Shown: positions 7,425 through 15,850, counted from the stretch's first letter. The stretch is DNA of 34,291 bases from CAYFXA01 sp964347135 (GCA_964347135.1 CAYFXA010000035.1:1-34291), one strand, 5' to 3'. Made by a program: numbers and translations. The notes: a model not told the origin generated them from the sequence alone.

Positions 7425-8233
7425 GAGAACTCTGGCATCTAATTTTATACCAGCCTTTAGTTAACGCTCTGATTTTTCTTTATCAGTTGCTTTTCCAAAA
7501 TTTTGGTTTGGCAATTATTGTTTTGACAGTAGGAATTAGACTCCTTCTTTTGCCTTTGACCCTTTCTTCAATGAGGGCTACCACGAAAATGAGAGAATTG
7601 GCACCCGAATTGGAAAAACTGAAAAAGAAACACGGTAAGGATAAACAAGCCTATGCCAGGGCCCAAATGGATCTTTATAAACAGCGCGGGGCTAATCCAG
7701 CAGCTGGCTGTCTTCCCCAAATTGTTCAATTAATTGTTTTAATTGCTCTTTACCAGGCTTTTATCCAGGTTTTGCGAGTTGATGGCGATGTTATTCAGAA
7801 ACTGAATGAAGTCCTTTACCCCCAATTACAATTGGCACCAGAAACAGTAATCAATACTAAATTCTTGTACTTAGATTTGGGCAGACCTGATGTTTTCAAC
7901 CTTCCCGGAATCCCAATTCCCTTGCCTGGCTTCTTTTTGTTAGCCGCAGCGCTTGTTCAGTTGGTTTCTTCAAAAATGATGATGCCAGCGGTTGCCGCTG
8001 CTCAAAAAGAAGCTGCCAAAACTCCGGGTAAAGCCGATGACATGGCAACGTCAATGCAAACACAAATGACCTACATGTTTCCCTTACTAACCATCCTTAT
8101 TGGTTATTCTTTTCCTTCTGGTCTGGTTGTTTATTGGTTCACTTTTTCTCTTTTAATGGCAGTTCAGCAATATTTTATTGGTGGTTGGGGTGGACTTGAA
8201 CCATGGCTAAGAAAACTGAAACTCAAAAGATAA
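7421..8233 (+). CDS. yidC: Membrane protein insertase YidC/Oxa1
   Basis: The product has 270 residues, the short Gram-positive-like form without the large periplasmic domain of E. coli YidC. It shows the conserved hydrophilic-groove Arg in the first core segment (R40 in GIRLLLLPLT), the charged cytoplasmic hairpin (about 57-85) and several later membrane segments ending in GLVVYWFTFSLLMAVQQY. It inserts and folds membrane proteins, alone or with SecYEG. No lipobox is seen at the N-terminus. The gene overlaps yidD by 4 bases and jag by 31 bases. Confidence 0.96.
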   Translation: MRELWHLILYQPLVNALIFLYQLLFQNFGLAIIVLTVGIRLLLLPLTLSSMRATTKMRELAPELEKLKKKHGKDKQAYARAQMDLYKQRGANPAAGCLPQIVQLIVLIALYQAFIQVLRVDGDVIQKLNEVLYPQLQLAPETVINTKFLYLDLGRPDVFNLPGIPIPLPGFFLLAAALVQLVSSKMMMPAVAAAQKEAAKTPGKADDMATSMQTQMTYMFPLLTILIGYSFPSGLVVYWFTFSLLMAVQQYFIGGWGGLEPWLRKLKLKR

Positions 8234-8670
8234 CTAAAATCAAAAAGGTTGTTAAAGAGCTTCTTGATAATCTCGGAGTTAAAACAAAGATAAAAATTAC
8301 TTCAGAGGAAGGTGTCTATCAAATTCAATTAGAAACCGATGATCCTGGTATTTTGATTGGTTATCATGGCGAAACTTTAAGATCTTTGCAAAGAATCATT
8401 GCCATGATTGTTTATCGGCAAACGGATGAATGGCTAAGAATAACGGTCAATGTTGGTGACTATCGTCAACGCCGTCAAGAAATTTTGGAAAAAATGGCTT
8501 TGGTTGCTGCTCAAAAGGCTCGTTTTTCCAAAAAAGCGCAGAGCTTGCCACCAATGCCAGCTGGAGAAAGAAGAATTATTCATATGGTTTTAGCTGAAGA
8601 AACTGATGTTGAAACCCTTTCTGAAGGAGAAGGAAGAAACCGGTATGTAGTTATTCGTTTGAAGACATGA
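8203..8670 (+). CDS. khpB: Jag/KhpB RNA-binding protein (KH plus R3H)
   Basis: The product has 155 residues. The KH domain has its GxxG loop as GYHG at 53-56, and the R3H motif is R123-xxx-H127. This pairing directly after yidC identifies the Jag/KhpB family, which binds RNA and affects cell division and elongation in Gram-positives. The N-terminal Jag-N domain found in Firmicute members is absent, so this is the short form. It begins 31 bases inside the end of yidC and ends overlapping the next start (ATGA), showing strong coupling. Confidence 0.92.
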   Translation: MAKKTETQKITKIKKVVKELLDNLGVKTKIKITSEEGVYQIQLETDDPGILIGYHGETLRSLQRIIAMIVYRQTDEWLRITVNVGDYRQRRQEILEKMALVAAQKARFSKKAQSLPPMPAGERRIIHMVLAEETDVETLSEGEGRNRYVVIRLKT

Positions 8671-9896
8671 AGCTTCATCGTCAACTATTTTGGTTGCTTA
8701 TTTTTCTCTTGCCTGTTCAACTCGGTCGTCATTTTTGGCCTGAATGGACAAAAGTTTTAGGTTTACCCGTTGATTATTTGTCTCCCACGCTTTATTTAAC
8801 CGACCTTTTAGTCATTGTCCTTTTGCTTTTTTGGTGGCTAGACAAAAGAAAGAGATTAAAACTTAAGGTTTTTAAAGAAATAATTAAAAAAAACTGGTGG
8901 CTTTTCGCAGCATTCATTTTTCTATCGGTTAGTGCTTTTTTAGCTGAGAACAGAGGAGCCGCTTTTTACAAGTTAATAAAGATTTTGGAATTTGGTTTTT
9001 TAGGACTATACATTATCAAAGAAAAGTACACCGTTGATGAGATTCGTTATCCTCTAAGTGGCGCCGTGATTTATAGTTCTCTAATTGCTTTAGCTCAATT
9101 TGCAAAGCAAGAAACCATTGGTGGTGTTTTTTGGTGGTTAGGAGAAAGGACTTTTAACCTAATTACTCCCGGGATTGCGAAGGCAATTGTGAGCGGGCAA
9201 CTGATTCTCCGACCGTATGCCACTTTTCCTCATCCCAATGTTCTCGCAGGTTTTATCTTGGTTTCATTAATTTTGATTGGAGCAAAAAATAAAAAGCAAG
9301 GATTTAAGAGAATCTTAAGATTGACAGCCCAAGTTTTGGGCGGAATAGCGATTCTTCTTTCTTTTTCGCGCGCCACTTGGTTGATTGGTTTGTTATTGGG
9401 TTTTGGTTTGATAATTCGGAGTTTGAGGGAGTGGAAACAAAGGATTATTGGGTTAATTCTGCTTTTGGTATTTGTTATTGGATTTTATTCTCGTTTTGCT
9501 TTACCACTTTCCGGGCAAGAAACCATTACTCAGCGTTTTTCTCTTGGTTCAATCGCTGTCAAGATGGTAAAGGGTAATCTTTTAGCAGGAGTTGGTCTTA
9601 ATAATTTTATTCCCCGACTGCCTGATTACTGGCAACAATTTGGCATGACCTATTGGCTTCAGCCAGCTCATAATATCTATTTGCTAATAGCAGCAGAAAC
9701 TGGTTTGGTAGGTTTACTAATTTTTTTATGGTTTTTAATTTTGACTTTTAGGAAATTATTAGTGACTAAGCGTCAAGCATTAATTGCGGCGCTTTGTGTT
9801 GCTCTATTGCTTAGTCTTTTTGACCACTATTGGCTAACCCTTCAACAAACTCAACTTTTATTGGTGGTCATTTTTGGTTTATCATGGAAACAATGA
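8667..9896 (+). CDS. O-antigen ligase/Wzy-like polymerase membrane protein
   Basis: The product has 409 residues with about 10-12 membrane segments. The pattern fits the Wzy/WaaL family (Wzy_C, PF04932): PHPNVLAGF in mid-protein, FSRATW at the head of a central helix, then a long outside loop with GVGLNNFIPRLPDYW and QPAHNIYL containing H335 before GLVGLLIF. Such proteins join or transfer glycan chains on the outer face of the membrane. It is translationally coupled to jag and to the next flippase gene, so a cell-surface glycan step follows the rpmH-jag operon here. Whether it is a ligase or a polymerase cannot be told. Confidence 0.85.
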   Translation: MKLHRQLFWLLIFLLPVQLGRHFWPEWTKVLGLPVDYLSPTLYLTDLLVIVLLLFWWLDKRKRLKLKVFKEIIKKNWWLFAAFIFLSVSAFLAENRGAAFYKLIKILEFGFLGLYIIKEKYTVDEIRYPLSGAVIYSSLIALAQFAKQETIGGVFWWLGERTFNLITPGIAKAIVSGQLILRPYATFPHPNVLAGFILVSLILIGAKNKKQGFKRILRLTAQVLGGIAILLSFSRATWLIGLLLGFGLIIRSLREWKQRIIGLILLLVFVIGFYSRFALPLSGQETITQRFSLGSIAVKMVKGNLLAGVGLNNFIPRLPDYWQQFGMTYWLQPAHNIYLLIAAETGLVGLLIFLWFLILTFRKLLVTKRQALIAALCVALLLSLFDHYWLTLQQTQLLLVVIFGLSWKQ

Positions 9897-11215
9897 ATCT
9901 TTCCCAAAAGGTTGCTTTTAATACGGTTGTCCAAATTCTGACTAAAGGAATTACCGTTATCTTTGGTCTTTTGGTCACGATTCTTTTAACCAATTACTTA
10001 GGGCGTGAAGGGTTTGGGAATTATATGTATGTTATTGCCTTGGCGGTTATCTTTGGTGCTTTTGCAGATTGGGGAACAGCAACAATCGGGGCACGGGAGG
10101 CGGCAAAAGAAAAAGAAAGAGAAAGCAGAGCCTTAACAAACATTTTCCTGGTAAGGTTAATCCTTTCTCTATTTGCTGCTTTATTAATGGTGCTGGGAGC
10201 AATGGTTATTCCTCTTCAGACAACTAATCCCCTTTTGGTTCGGAAAGCCATTATGCTTGGTTCTTTAATCCTGATTCTTAACACCGTTAAAGCATCCCTG
10301 TATGTTATTTTTCAGACCAAACTCCAACTCCAAAAACAGAGCGTAGTTGACGTTACTATTAGCCTTTTAATTCTTTTGATTTCTTTGTTTTTCGTAAGAC
10401 AGCAATTAGGGCTGATTCCCCTGATTAGCGCTTTTATCTTGGCTAATTTAGCGGGGATTATTATTAGTCTCTTTTTGGCGATTAGGACCATTGAATTTGA
10501 TTGGCGAATTGATAAACGGTTTATTAGGCGATTACTAACAGAGTCTTTTCCGATGGGAGCAATATTGTTAATTTTTACTATTGATAACAAAATCGACACC
10601 GTTATGCTGGGTTCTATTAAGGGAAGCGGGGCTGTGGGTATTTATGCGATTGCCTATCGGATTTACGACGTTTTAATATTAGGCGCTGCTTACTTCATGT
10701 TCACGCTTTTGCCCGTTCTTTCCCGCCATTCAGATTTAACTAGGTGGAGAGAAAAGCTAAAAAAGATTTATCAGAAGTCATTTGATTTTATGTTTTTAAT
10801 GGGAATAACAGTGGTAGTTGGTATTTGGGTTTTTGCTCCTCTGGCAGTTAAATTAATCACTCAAAGAAAATTTCTTGAATTCAGTGACTCGATTGTTGTT
10901 CTACGATTGCTTGGGTTCGCTCTTTTCTTAGCCTATTTCAATCATTTAACCGGCTACACCATTGTTGCTTTAGGTAAACAGCGTCGCTATTTCTTCATTG
11001 CTTTAGGAGCTTTAATTTTTAATGTAGTTACTAACGCTTTAGTTATTCCTAAGTTTTCTTATTATGGGGCGGCTGTAGTTACTATTCTTACCGAGGGCCT
11101 GGTTTTAATTATTACTTCTGTTTTTGTTTTTCGTTTGTTAGGATTTCTTCCCTCGCTTTTTCAATTTCCCAAAACCGTGATTGAGTTTATTAAGAATCGT
11201 GGTAAGATTTTTTAA
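9893..11215 (+). CDS. Polysaccharide flippase (Wzx/MOP superfamily)
   Basis: The product has 440 residues from the ATG at 9893, which overlaps the preceding stop as ATGA. ATG 9884 and TTG 9830 are further in-frame options. There are about 12-14 membrane segments. The N-terminal pattern KVAFNTVVQILTKGITVIFG and the motif YLGREGFGNYMYVIAL with FADWGTATIGAREAA are typical of Wzx-type lipid-linked oligosaccharide flippases. It would turn glycan-lipid units to the outside for the Wzy/ligase-like protein encoded just upstream. The pair thus forms a flip-and-polymerise module. Confidence 0.9.
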   Translation: MNLSQKVAFNTVVQILTKGITVIFGLLVTILLTNYLGREGFGNYMYVIALAVIFGAFADWGTATIGAREAAKEKERESRALTNIFLVRLILSLFAALLMVLGAMVIPLQTTNPLLVRKAIMLGSLILILNTVKASLYVIFQTKLQLQKQSVVDVTISLLILLISLFFVRQQLGLIPLISAFILANLAGIIISLFLAIRTIEFDWRIDKRFIRRLLTESFPMGAILLIFTIDNKIDTVMLGSIKGSGAVGIYAIAYRIYDVLILGAAYFMFTLLPVLSRHSDLTRWREKLKKIYQKSFDFMFLMGITVVVGIWVFAPLAVKLITQRKFLEFSDSIVVLRLLGFALFLAYFNHLTGYTIVALGKQRRYFFIALGALIFNVVTNALVIPKFSYYGAAVVTILTEGLVLIITSVFVFRLLGFLPSLFQFPKTVIEFIKNRGKIF

Positions 11216-11216
11216 A

Positions 11217-11651
11217 ATGGAAAAGCAACTGCGTGTTTTTGCTGATGGTGGTGCGCGGGGAAACCCAGGTCCAGCGGCAATAGGATTTGTTGTCAAGGAT
11301 TCATCAGGAAAAATCATTCACCAACAAGGAAAATACATTGGCAAAACAACCAATAATGTGGCCGAGTATCAAGCGGTGATTGGGGCTCTTAAATGGATTA
11401 AGGAAAATTTTGAACTACCTATTGGTAGGCTTCAGTTTTTCCTTGATTCCAAACTGATTGTTAATCAACTTAATGGGTTATTTAAAGTCAAAGAAATCAA
11501 GATGAGAAATTTAATTATCGAAGTCCGTCATTTAGAAAGAGAGATTGGTGGTAATGTCTCTTATCAATTTGTATCGCGACAAAAAAATTTATTGGCAGAC
11601 GGTTTAGTCAATCGAACTCTCAACAAAACCGGACGGCGGGGGACACTTTAA
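11217..11651 (+). CDS. RNase HI-like ribonuclease
   Basis: The product has 144 residues from the ATG at 11217, one base after the flippase stop. The RNase H fold and catalytic acids are present: D10 (FADGGARGNPGP), E50 (NNVAEYQA), D77 (FLDSKL) and D128 (LLADGL). It would cut RNA in RNA-DNA hybrids. It resembles the short RnhA-like/RVT_3 group (PF13456) seen in Gram-positives and archaea and lacks the basic handle of E. coli RNase HI. The last four residues (RGTL) and the stop are encoded within the left copy of a 15-base direct repeat (11639-11653), so the natural C-terminus may have been altered. Confidence 0.92.
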   Translation: MEKQLRVFADGGARGNPGPAAIGFVVKDSSGKIIHQQGKYIGKTTNNVAEYQAVIGALKWIKENFELPIGRLQFFLDSKLIVNQLNGLFKVKEIKMRNLIIEVRHLEREIGGNVSYQFVSRQKNLLADGLVNRTLNKTGRRGTL

Positions 11652-11757
11652 TTCAAAGGTTGCAAGTCCCGATTGAAAATCGAGACGCAGTTCCCGACAA
11701 AAGTCGGGAATAGCACAACCGCGAAGAAAGGGTCCACTGAAAGGGGACACTTTAATT
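11639..11757. repeat. Element of unknown type flanked by 15-base direct repeats
   Basis: GGGGACACTTTAATT occurs at 11639-11653 and again at 11743-11757. The 89 bases between can fold as a three-way junction: closing stem GGTTG (11658-11662) with CAACC (11716-11720), hairpin CGATT/AATCG (11670-11682), and a perfect 8-base hairpin TTCCCGAC/GTCGGGAA (11691-11710) with an AAAA loop. GTCC at 11732-11735 can also pair with GGAC in the right repeat. There is no open frame and no T-run. It may be a small mobile element with target duplication, a REP-like unit, or a noncoding RNA. Confidence 0.6.
11647..11666 (+). repeat. Copy 1 of a 20-base stop-codon-spanning repeat
   Basis: TTTAATTCAnnGGTTGCAAG occurs here across the RNase H stop and again at 14758-14777 across the stop of the next gene, matching at 18 of 20 bases. 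Chance is not excluded in AT-rich DNA. Confidence 0.4.
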
Positions 11758-11800
11758 AATTAAACTAGTTGTCAAACCACTAAATCCTTTTCATGTGCGC

Positions 11801-11809
11801 TGTTATAAT
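11801..11809 (+). promoter_or_regulatory. Extended -10 promoter of the epimerase-DUF4012 gene
   Basis: TGTTATAAT is a perfect extended -10. The start site would be near 11816, giving a 61-base leader. A small palindrome, ATGAC-ATTA-GTCAT (11857-11870), lies just before the ATG at 11877 and could be an operator or a start-proximal hairpin. Confidence 0.5.
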
Positions 11810-11876
11810 TTTTTCTATGGGTTTGTTTGTTGAATAAAAAGCAATTTTTGATTATGATGACATTAGTCATTAATAC

Positions 11877-14762
11877 ATGGCAGAAAAATTTTTTCACAAA
11901 TCTAAAAACAGTCAAGACACACCGCTGGTTTTAGTTGCCGGTGGAGCTGGTTTTATTGGCTCGTTTCTTTGCGAATTACTTCTCGAACAAAATTGTCGGG
12001 TTGTATGTTTAGATAACTTGGTTACGGGAACTAAAAAAAACATAAAAAGCTGCTTGGAGAATCCCAACTTTTTATTAATTGACCAAGACCTAAACAAACC
12101 GCTTGATTCAAAGCTTGGTGGACTTGACTACATCTTCCATTTAGCTGGATTGGATGTTTATGTTTCTGGAAAAGACCTTTCTTTTGAAACGCTTTTAGCC
12201 AATGTTTCTGGAACAACCAATCTTTTGAAATTGGCAAAAAAAACTAACGCCAAATTTCTGCTTGGTTCCAGTCCTCAAGTTTTTCAAGCGAAAGTAGCCA
12301 CTCAAAAATTAGGAGAATATTTTGGCAAAGGCCCAGCAGGAGAGATGGCTAGTTTCGCAGAAGCCAAGCGGTCAGCTGAAGCTTTAACAACCGAATACAT
12401 GGAAAGAGAAAAAATTGATGCCCGAATTGCTCGAATTAATTGGGCCTATGGACCACGGATGAATTTAAGGACTGGAGGAATTTTGGCTCGGATGATTAAG
12501 CAAGCAGCGAAGGGTGGACCGCTTACCATACCCGGAGATGGTTCCCAAAAAATTCAACCAACGTTCGTGAGCGATGTTGTTTATGGTCTTACCAAAGCGA
12601 TGTTTAGTTCCGGGACCGCTGGAAAGATTTATAATTTAATTAATCCTGAAAAAGAAACAATTCTATCTATTGCTCATCGACTTCAAGGATTAACTGGCCA
12701 GGACCTGGAAATTGAGTATGTGGCCAGAGAAGAATTGTTGGGATTGGAAAAAGAGTTAACCGGTCAAACACATCTTGATTGGCAGCCCAAAGTTGGCCTC
12801 AATGAGGGCTTGAGGCAAACGCTTATCTATTTTCAAAAGGAAATTAAGAAACCGGTTAAGGATAAGCCAGAGGTTGACAAAAAGATAGTTAGAAAAAGAA
12901 TTGAAAAAAAAGAAGAAGGCAAGTTTGGTAGTTATAAAAAGTTAATTGCTGGTTTAGTTGCAATAATTTTATTGGTAGTTCTTTATCTTCCAGGCGCTTT
13001 ACTCTTTAACAGTCTCTTGGGTATTAGAAATCTTCATTCTGCTTACCAAAACGCGGTAGCGGGAAATTTTTCCCAAACAGCCAAATCAGCAAAGTTGTCG
13101 GAAGGGGACTTTGGTCGAGCCCAAAAAAATCTTCAGTCACTTGGGTCAATTTTAGATGCTTTTGGTCAAAGCAGCCTTCAAAATAAAGTGGAGACTTACT
13201 TGACTATTGGCTTGCAAACGGGCAGGGGAGTAGAAAAATTGGGTGAAGTTGCTGAGAATGCCAGTCGAATCAGTCGGGCTATTCTTCAAGACGAACCAGC
13301 TGATATTGAACAATTAACTTCAGAGATGAGCACTGACCTTGATTCGGTCTACCAACAATTTTCTCATCTTGAGGGCCAGTTGAAGCTGAAACCGGACGCT
13401 CGTCAGTTTATAGACAGATTTGATAACAAATTGGTTAGTAATTTAACCACGGCCAGGGAAATGCTTTTAGAAGCGAAAAAGGGAGTTCTTCTTCTGCCAG
13501 ATTTGGTTGGTGTTTATGGAAAAAGGACCTATCTAATTCTCTTTCAAAATAATATGGAACTAAGAGCTACAGGGGGATTTATTGGTTCTTTTGCTCTGGC
13601 CACTTTTGATAGAGGCAAATTGATCGATTTTCAAATACTGGATGTTTACTCAGTCGACGGCCAGCTGAGGGGACACGTTGAGCCTCCCGAGCCAATTCTT
13701 CGTTATCTTGGGGAAGCAGGTTGGTATCTCCGTGATTCCAATTTTAGCCCTGATTTCCTTGTTTCTGCTTTAAGGGCGAGTTGGTTTTTAGAGAAGGAAA
13801 TCGGAAAAAAAGTTGATGGTGTGGTGGGGATAGATTTGTTTTTAGCCCAAAGGATTTTAAGAGCCGTTGGCCCAGTTGATTTAGTTGACTATCAGGAGAA
13901 AATAGATGCTGATAATTTGTTTGAAAGAACTGAATACCATGCTGAAGTTAATTTCTTTCCTGGATCGTCTCAAAAAAAAGACTTTATTGGAGCAGTAGCT
14001 AATGCCCTTTTTGAAGAAGTCTGTCGGGCTGATGAGAAAGAGTGGTTGGTAATTGGTCAAGCTCTTTATCAATCATTAAAATCCAAGGATTTACTGATTG
14101 CGCTTAATAATCAAGAGGCGGCAAAAATTTTAACTGATTTGGGTTGGGATGGAAGCTTGAGAAGAGTCCAGTGCGAAATAGAAAACGGGAAATGCTTAGT
14201 TGATTATTTAATGATTGTTGAATCGAATTTTGGGATTAACAAGGCTAACTATTTTGTAAAAAGGAATGTAACTCACCAGGTTAATTTTGATTCAAAAGGA
14301 AGAGCGAAAGAGACTTTGAGAATCGATTATCATAACCAAAGCAAATCTGAGATTTTCCCTGCCGGTACGTACAAAAACTATTTACGAATTTTAACCCCAA
14401 ATGGAACAAGACTCCAAACGGTTTTAATTGATGGTAGGGAATTGGAAACAGAGAAAATTGATGAAACGGAAATTAGCGAAAGGACTTCTTTTGGTTTTTT
14501 GGTTGAAGTGCCGATTCAAACAAAAAAAACGGTTGAGATTAGTTATAGATTAGCAGAGAAACTGGCCATTGGGCCAGGCAATCGCTATTTACTTTACTTG
14601 CAAAAGCAGCCAGGGATTGAAGATGAAGTGTTTAATTTATGGTTAGTTCCCCCAGCTAAAGCGAACGTAGTTGCCACCCAGCCAGAATCAAGTTTTGCTT
14701 CTGGTTTAGTTGTTTTTGCTCCTCAATTTAATCAGGATTTGGTTTTTGAGGTTTCTTTTTAA
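11877..14762 (+). CDS. Nucleotide-sugar epimerase-like (SDR) domain fused to a DUF4012 membrane protein
   Basis: The product has 961 residues. Residues about 17-320 are an extended short-chain dehydrogenase with the Rossmann motif GGAGFIG (22-28), D46 for NAD ribose binding, and sections typical of UDP-glucose epimerase/UDP-xylose synthase proteins (YGPRM, IPGDGSQ). The YxxxK catalytic pair reads F160-AEA-K164, so the Tyr is replaced by Phe (TTC at 12354-12356), which should impair redox chemistry. A basic linker leads to one membrane segment (about 355-378), then a large outside region containing a DUF4012 domain from about 545 (NNMELRATGGFIGSF, GVVGIDLFLAQ). DUF4012 is of unknown function and is common in CPR genomes. 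The fusion suggests a sensor or scaffold of sugar-nucleotide metabolism linked to an envelope protein. One uninterrupted frame supports a genuine fusion. Confidence 0.88.
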   Translation: MAEKFFHKSKNSQDTPLVLVAGGAGFIGSFLCELLLEQNCRVVCLDNLVTGTKKNIKSCLENPNFLLIDQDLNKPLDSKLGGLDYIFHLAGLDVYVSGKDLSFETLLANVSGTTNLLKLAKKTNAKFLLGSSPQVFQAKVATQKLGEYFGKGPAGEMASFAEAKRSAEALTTEYMEREKIDARIARINWAYGPRMNLRTGGILARMIKQAAKGGPLTIPGDGSQKIQPTFVSDVVYGLTKAMFSSGTAGKIYNLINPEKETILSIAHRLQGLTGQDLEIEYVAREELLGLEKELTGQTHLDWQPKVGLNEGLRQTLIYFQKEIKKPVKDKPEVDKKIVRKRIEKKEEGKFGSYKKLIAGLVAIILLVVLYLPGALLFNSLLGIRNLHSAYQNAVAGNFSQTAKSAKLSEGDFGRAQKNLQSLGSILDAFGQSSLQNKVETYLTIGLQTGRGVEKLGEVAENASRISRAILQDEPADIEQLTSEMSTDLDSVYQQFSHLEGQLKLKPDARQFIDRFDNKLVSNLTTAREMLLEAKKGVLLLPDLVGVYGKRTYLILFQNNMELRATGGFIGSFALATFDRGKLIDFQILDVYSVDGQLRGHVEPPEPILRYLGEAGWYLRDSNFSPDFLVSALRASWFLEKEIGKKVDGVVGIDLFLAQRILRAVGPVDLVDYQEKIDADNLFERTEYHAEVNFFPGSSQKKDFIGAVANALFEEVCRADEKEWLVIGQALYQSLKSKDLLIALNNQEAAKILTDLGWDGSLRRVQCEIENGKCLVDYLMIVESNFGINKANYFVKRNVTHQVNFDSKGRAKETLRIDYHNQSKSEIFPAGTYKNYLRILTPNGTRLQTVLIDGRELETEKIDETEISERTSFGFLVEVPIQTKKTVEISYRLAEKLAIGPGNRYLLYLQKQPGIEDEVFNLWLVPPAKANVVATQPESSFASGLVVFAPQFNQDLVFEVSF

Positions 14763-14777
14763 TTCATTGGTTGCAAG
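14758..14777 (+). repeat. Copy 2 of the 20-base stop-codon-spanning repeat
   Basis: This is the second copy of TTTAATTCAnnGGTTGCAAG, across the stop of the epimerase-DUF4012 gene. The sequence after it (GGAGGGAGGA) diverges from copy 1. Confidence 0.4.
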
Positions 14778-14834
14778 GAGGGAGGATTTAATTCTTGTTT
14801 TCAGGCTGAGAGGATGTTAAGCTAATAAACTGCA

Positions 14835-15587
14835 ATGGCAAAAAAAGATGAGCTAAAATTAACTGCCGAAAAAAGAAAAGTTCTTGGGCGAAAGACAAAA
14901 ATATTGCGCCAAGAAGGAATCTTGCCAGCCAACATCTACGGTAAGAAAATAAAGTCATTAGCAGTCCAAACTGACTTAAAAGCTTTTCTTGCTGCCTTTA
15001 AAAAAACAGGGGAGACAAGCGTTGTTAAACTTAAAGTAAAGGGAGAAAAGAAATTTCGCCCTGTTCTCATTCATAATGTCCAATTTGATCCTGTTTCTGA
15101 TCAACCTCTTCACACTGACTTCTATCAAGTTGATTTGAAGGAAAAAGTGACGACCGAGGTCCCAATTGAACTGGTTGGGGAATCACCCGCAGCAAAAGAA
15201 AAGTTGGGTATTTTGATACAGCCGTTGACCGAAGTGGAAGTCGAGGCTTTGCCAACCGAACTTCCTGACAAACTTGAACTCGACATTTCAGGCTTAAAAG
15301 AAGTTGGTAATGTGGTCACCGTTGCCGACCTAAAGGTGCCAGAAAGGGTCAAAGTATTAACTTTGAAAAAAGAGGTTTTGGCGAAGATTGAGCCTTTAGC
15401 TGAAGAAGAAGTGGCCCCACCAGCCGAGGAAGAAGTACCTGAAGCAGAAGTGCCAGAAGAAGAAAAGCCGCCTGAGGAAGAAGCTAAAGCACCAACCGAA
15501 GAAAAGAAGCCTCTTGAGGAAGAAAAGCCGACCAAGGAAAAACTAGGCAAAGAAAAAGGTAAAGAAGAAAAGCCAAAAGAGAAGTAA
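14835..15587 (+). CDS. rplY: 50S ribosomal protein L25 (CTC form) with acidic tail
   Basis: The product has 250 residues. The N-terminal L25 domain (about 1-95) binds 5S rRNA and has the family pattern GRKTKILRQEGILPANIYG and HTDFYQVD. The C-terminal TL5/CTC beta domain runs to about 190 (VPIELVGESPA, LPDKLELDISGL). The last 55 or so residues are a low-complexity Glu/Pro/Lys tail, longer than in most relatives. The gene lies alone after the fusion gene; TAATAA at 14823-14828 ends 6 bases before the ATG and could be a -10 for a leaderless message. The tail's function is unknown. Confidence 0.95.
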   Translation: MAKKDELKLTAEKRKVLGRKTKILRQEGILPANIYGKKIKSLAVQTDLKAFLAAFKKTGETSVVKLKVKGEKKFRPVLIHNVQFDPVSDQPLHTDFYQVDLKEKVTTEVPIELVGESPAAKEKLGILIQPLTEVEVEALPTELPDKLELDISGLKEVGNVVTVADLKVPERVKVLTLKKEVLAKIEPLAEEEVAPPAEEEVPEAEVPEEEKPPEEEAKAPTEEKKPLEEEKPTKEKLGKEKGKEEKPKEK

Positions 15588-15588
15588 C

Positions 15589-15789
15589 TTATTGACTTGT
15601 TTTGTAACTAAGTCTTCTGAAGATTAGAAATCCCGCTAAAAACAACGAGCTTCCTAATATTAAGAGAATGAATGTGGGTGTGGTAACACCCGCATTGATT
15701 GTGGCGGCGTCAGTTGCTTGGGCCCGCACGGGTTGAGGGAAAAGAAGAAAGGAAATTAAAGGTAAAAAGATAAATAGTTTTTGTTTCAT
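15589..15789 (-). CDS. Small secreted membrane-tethered protein of unknown function
   Basis: The product has 66 residues. It has a signal peptide (MKQKLFIFLPLISFLLFP, then QPVRAQA with a plausible cut after AQA), a short Thr/Ala-rich segment of about 17 residues, a second hydrophobic segment (ILLILGSSLFLAGFLIF) and a basic tail (RRLSYK). The hydrophobic-then-basic end resembles a sorting or anchoring tail, but no LPXTG is seen. A textbook promoter ends 6 bases before its ATG, which supports it as a real gene despite its size. It converges with the L25 gene with one base between stops. No family is recognised. Confidence 0.7.
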   Translation of the reverse strand: MKQKLFIFLPLISFLLFPQPVRAQATDAATINAGVTTPTFILLILGSSLFLAGFLIFRRLSYKTSQ

Positions 15790-15795
15790 AAATCT

Positions 15796-15824
15796 ATTCT
15801 ATGAAGACAATGGGGGACTGTCAA
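15796..15824 (-). promoter_or_regulatory. Near-consensus promoter of the 66-residue secreted protein, leaderless
   Basis: Read on the minus strand, TTGACA (15819-15824) and TAGAAT (15796-15801) are separated by exactly 17 bases. The -10 ends 6 bases before the ATG whose first base is 15789, so the message would begin at the start codon. This is the best match to a sigma-70 promoter in the window. Confidence 0.7.
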
Positions 15825-15850
15825 GCGGGAGATTGACCTCTCTTTAGAAA

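Noticed and set aside
11656..11672. tRNA T-arm-like GGTTGCAAGTCCC
   Set aside because: No acceptor stem or anticodon arm can be drawn around it; the T-loop C is replaced by G.
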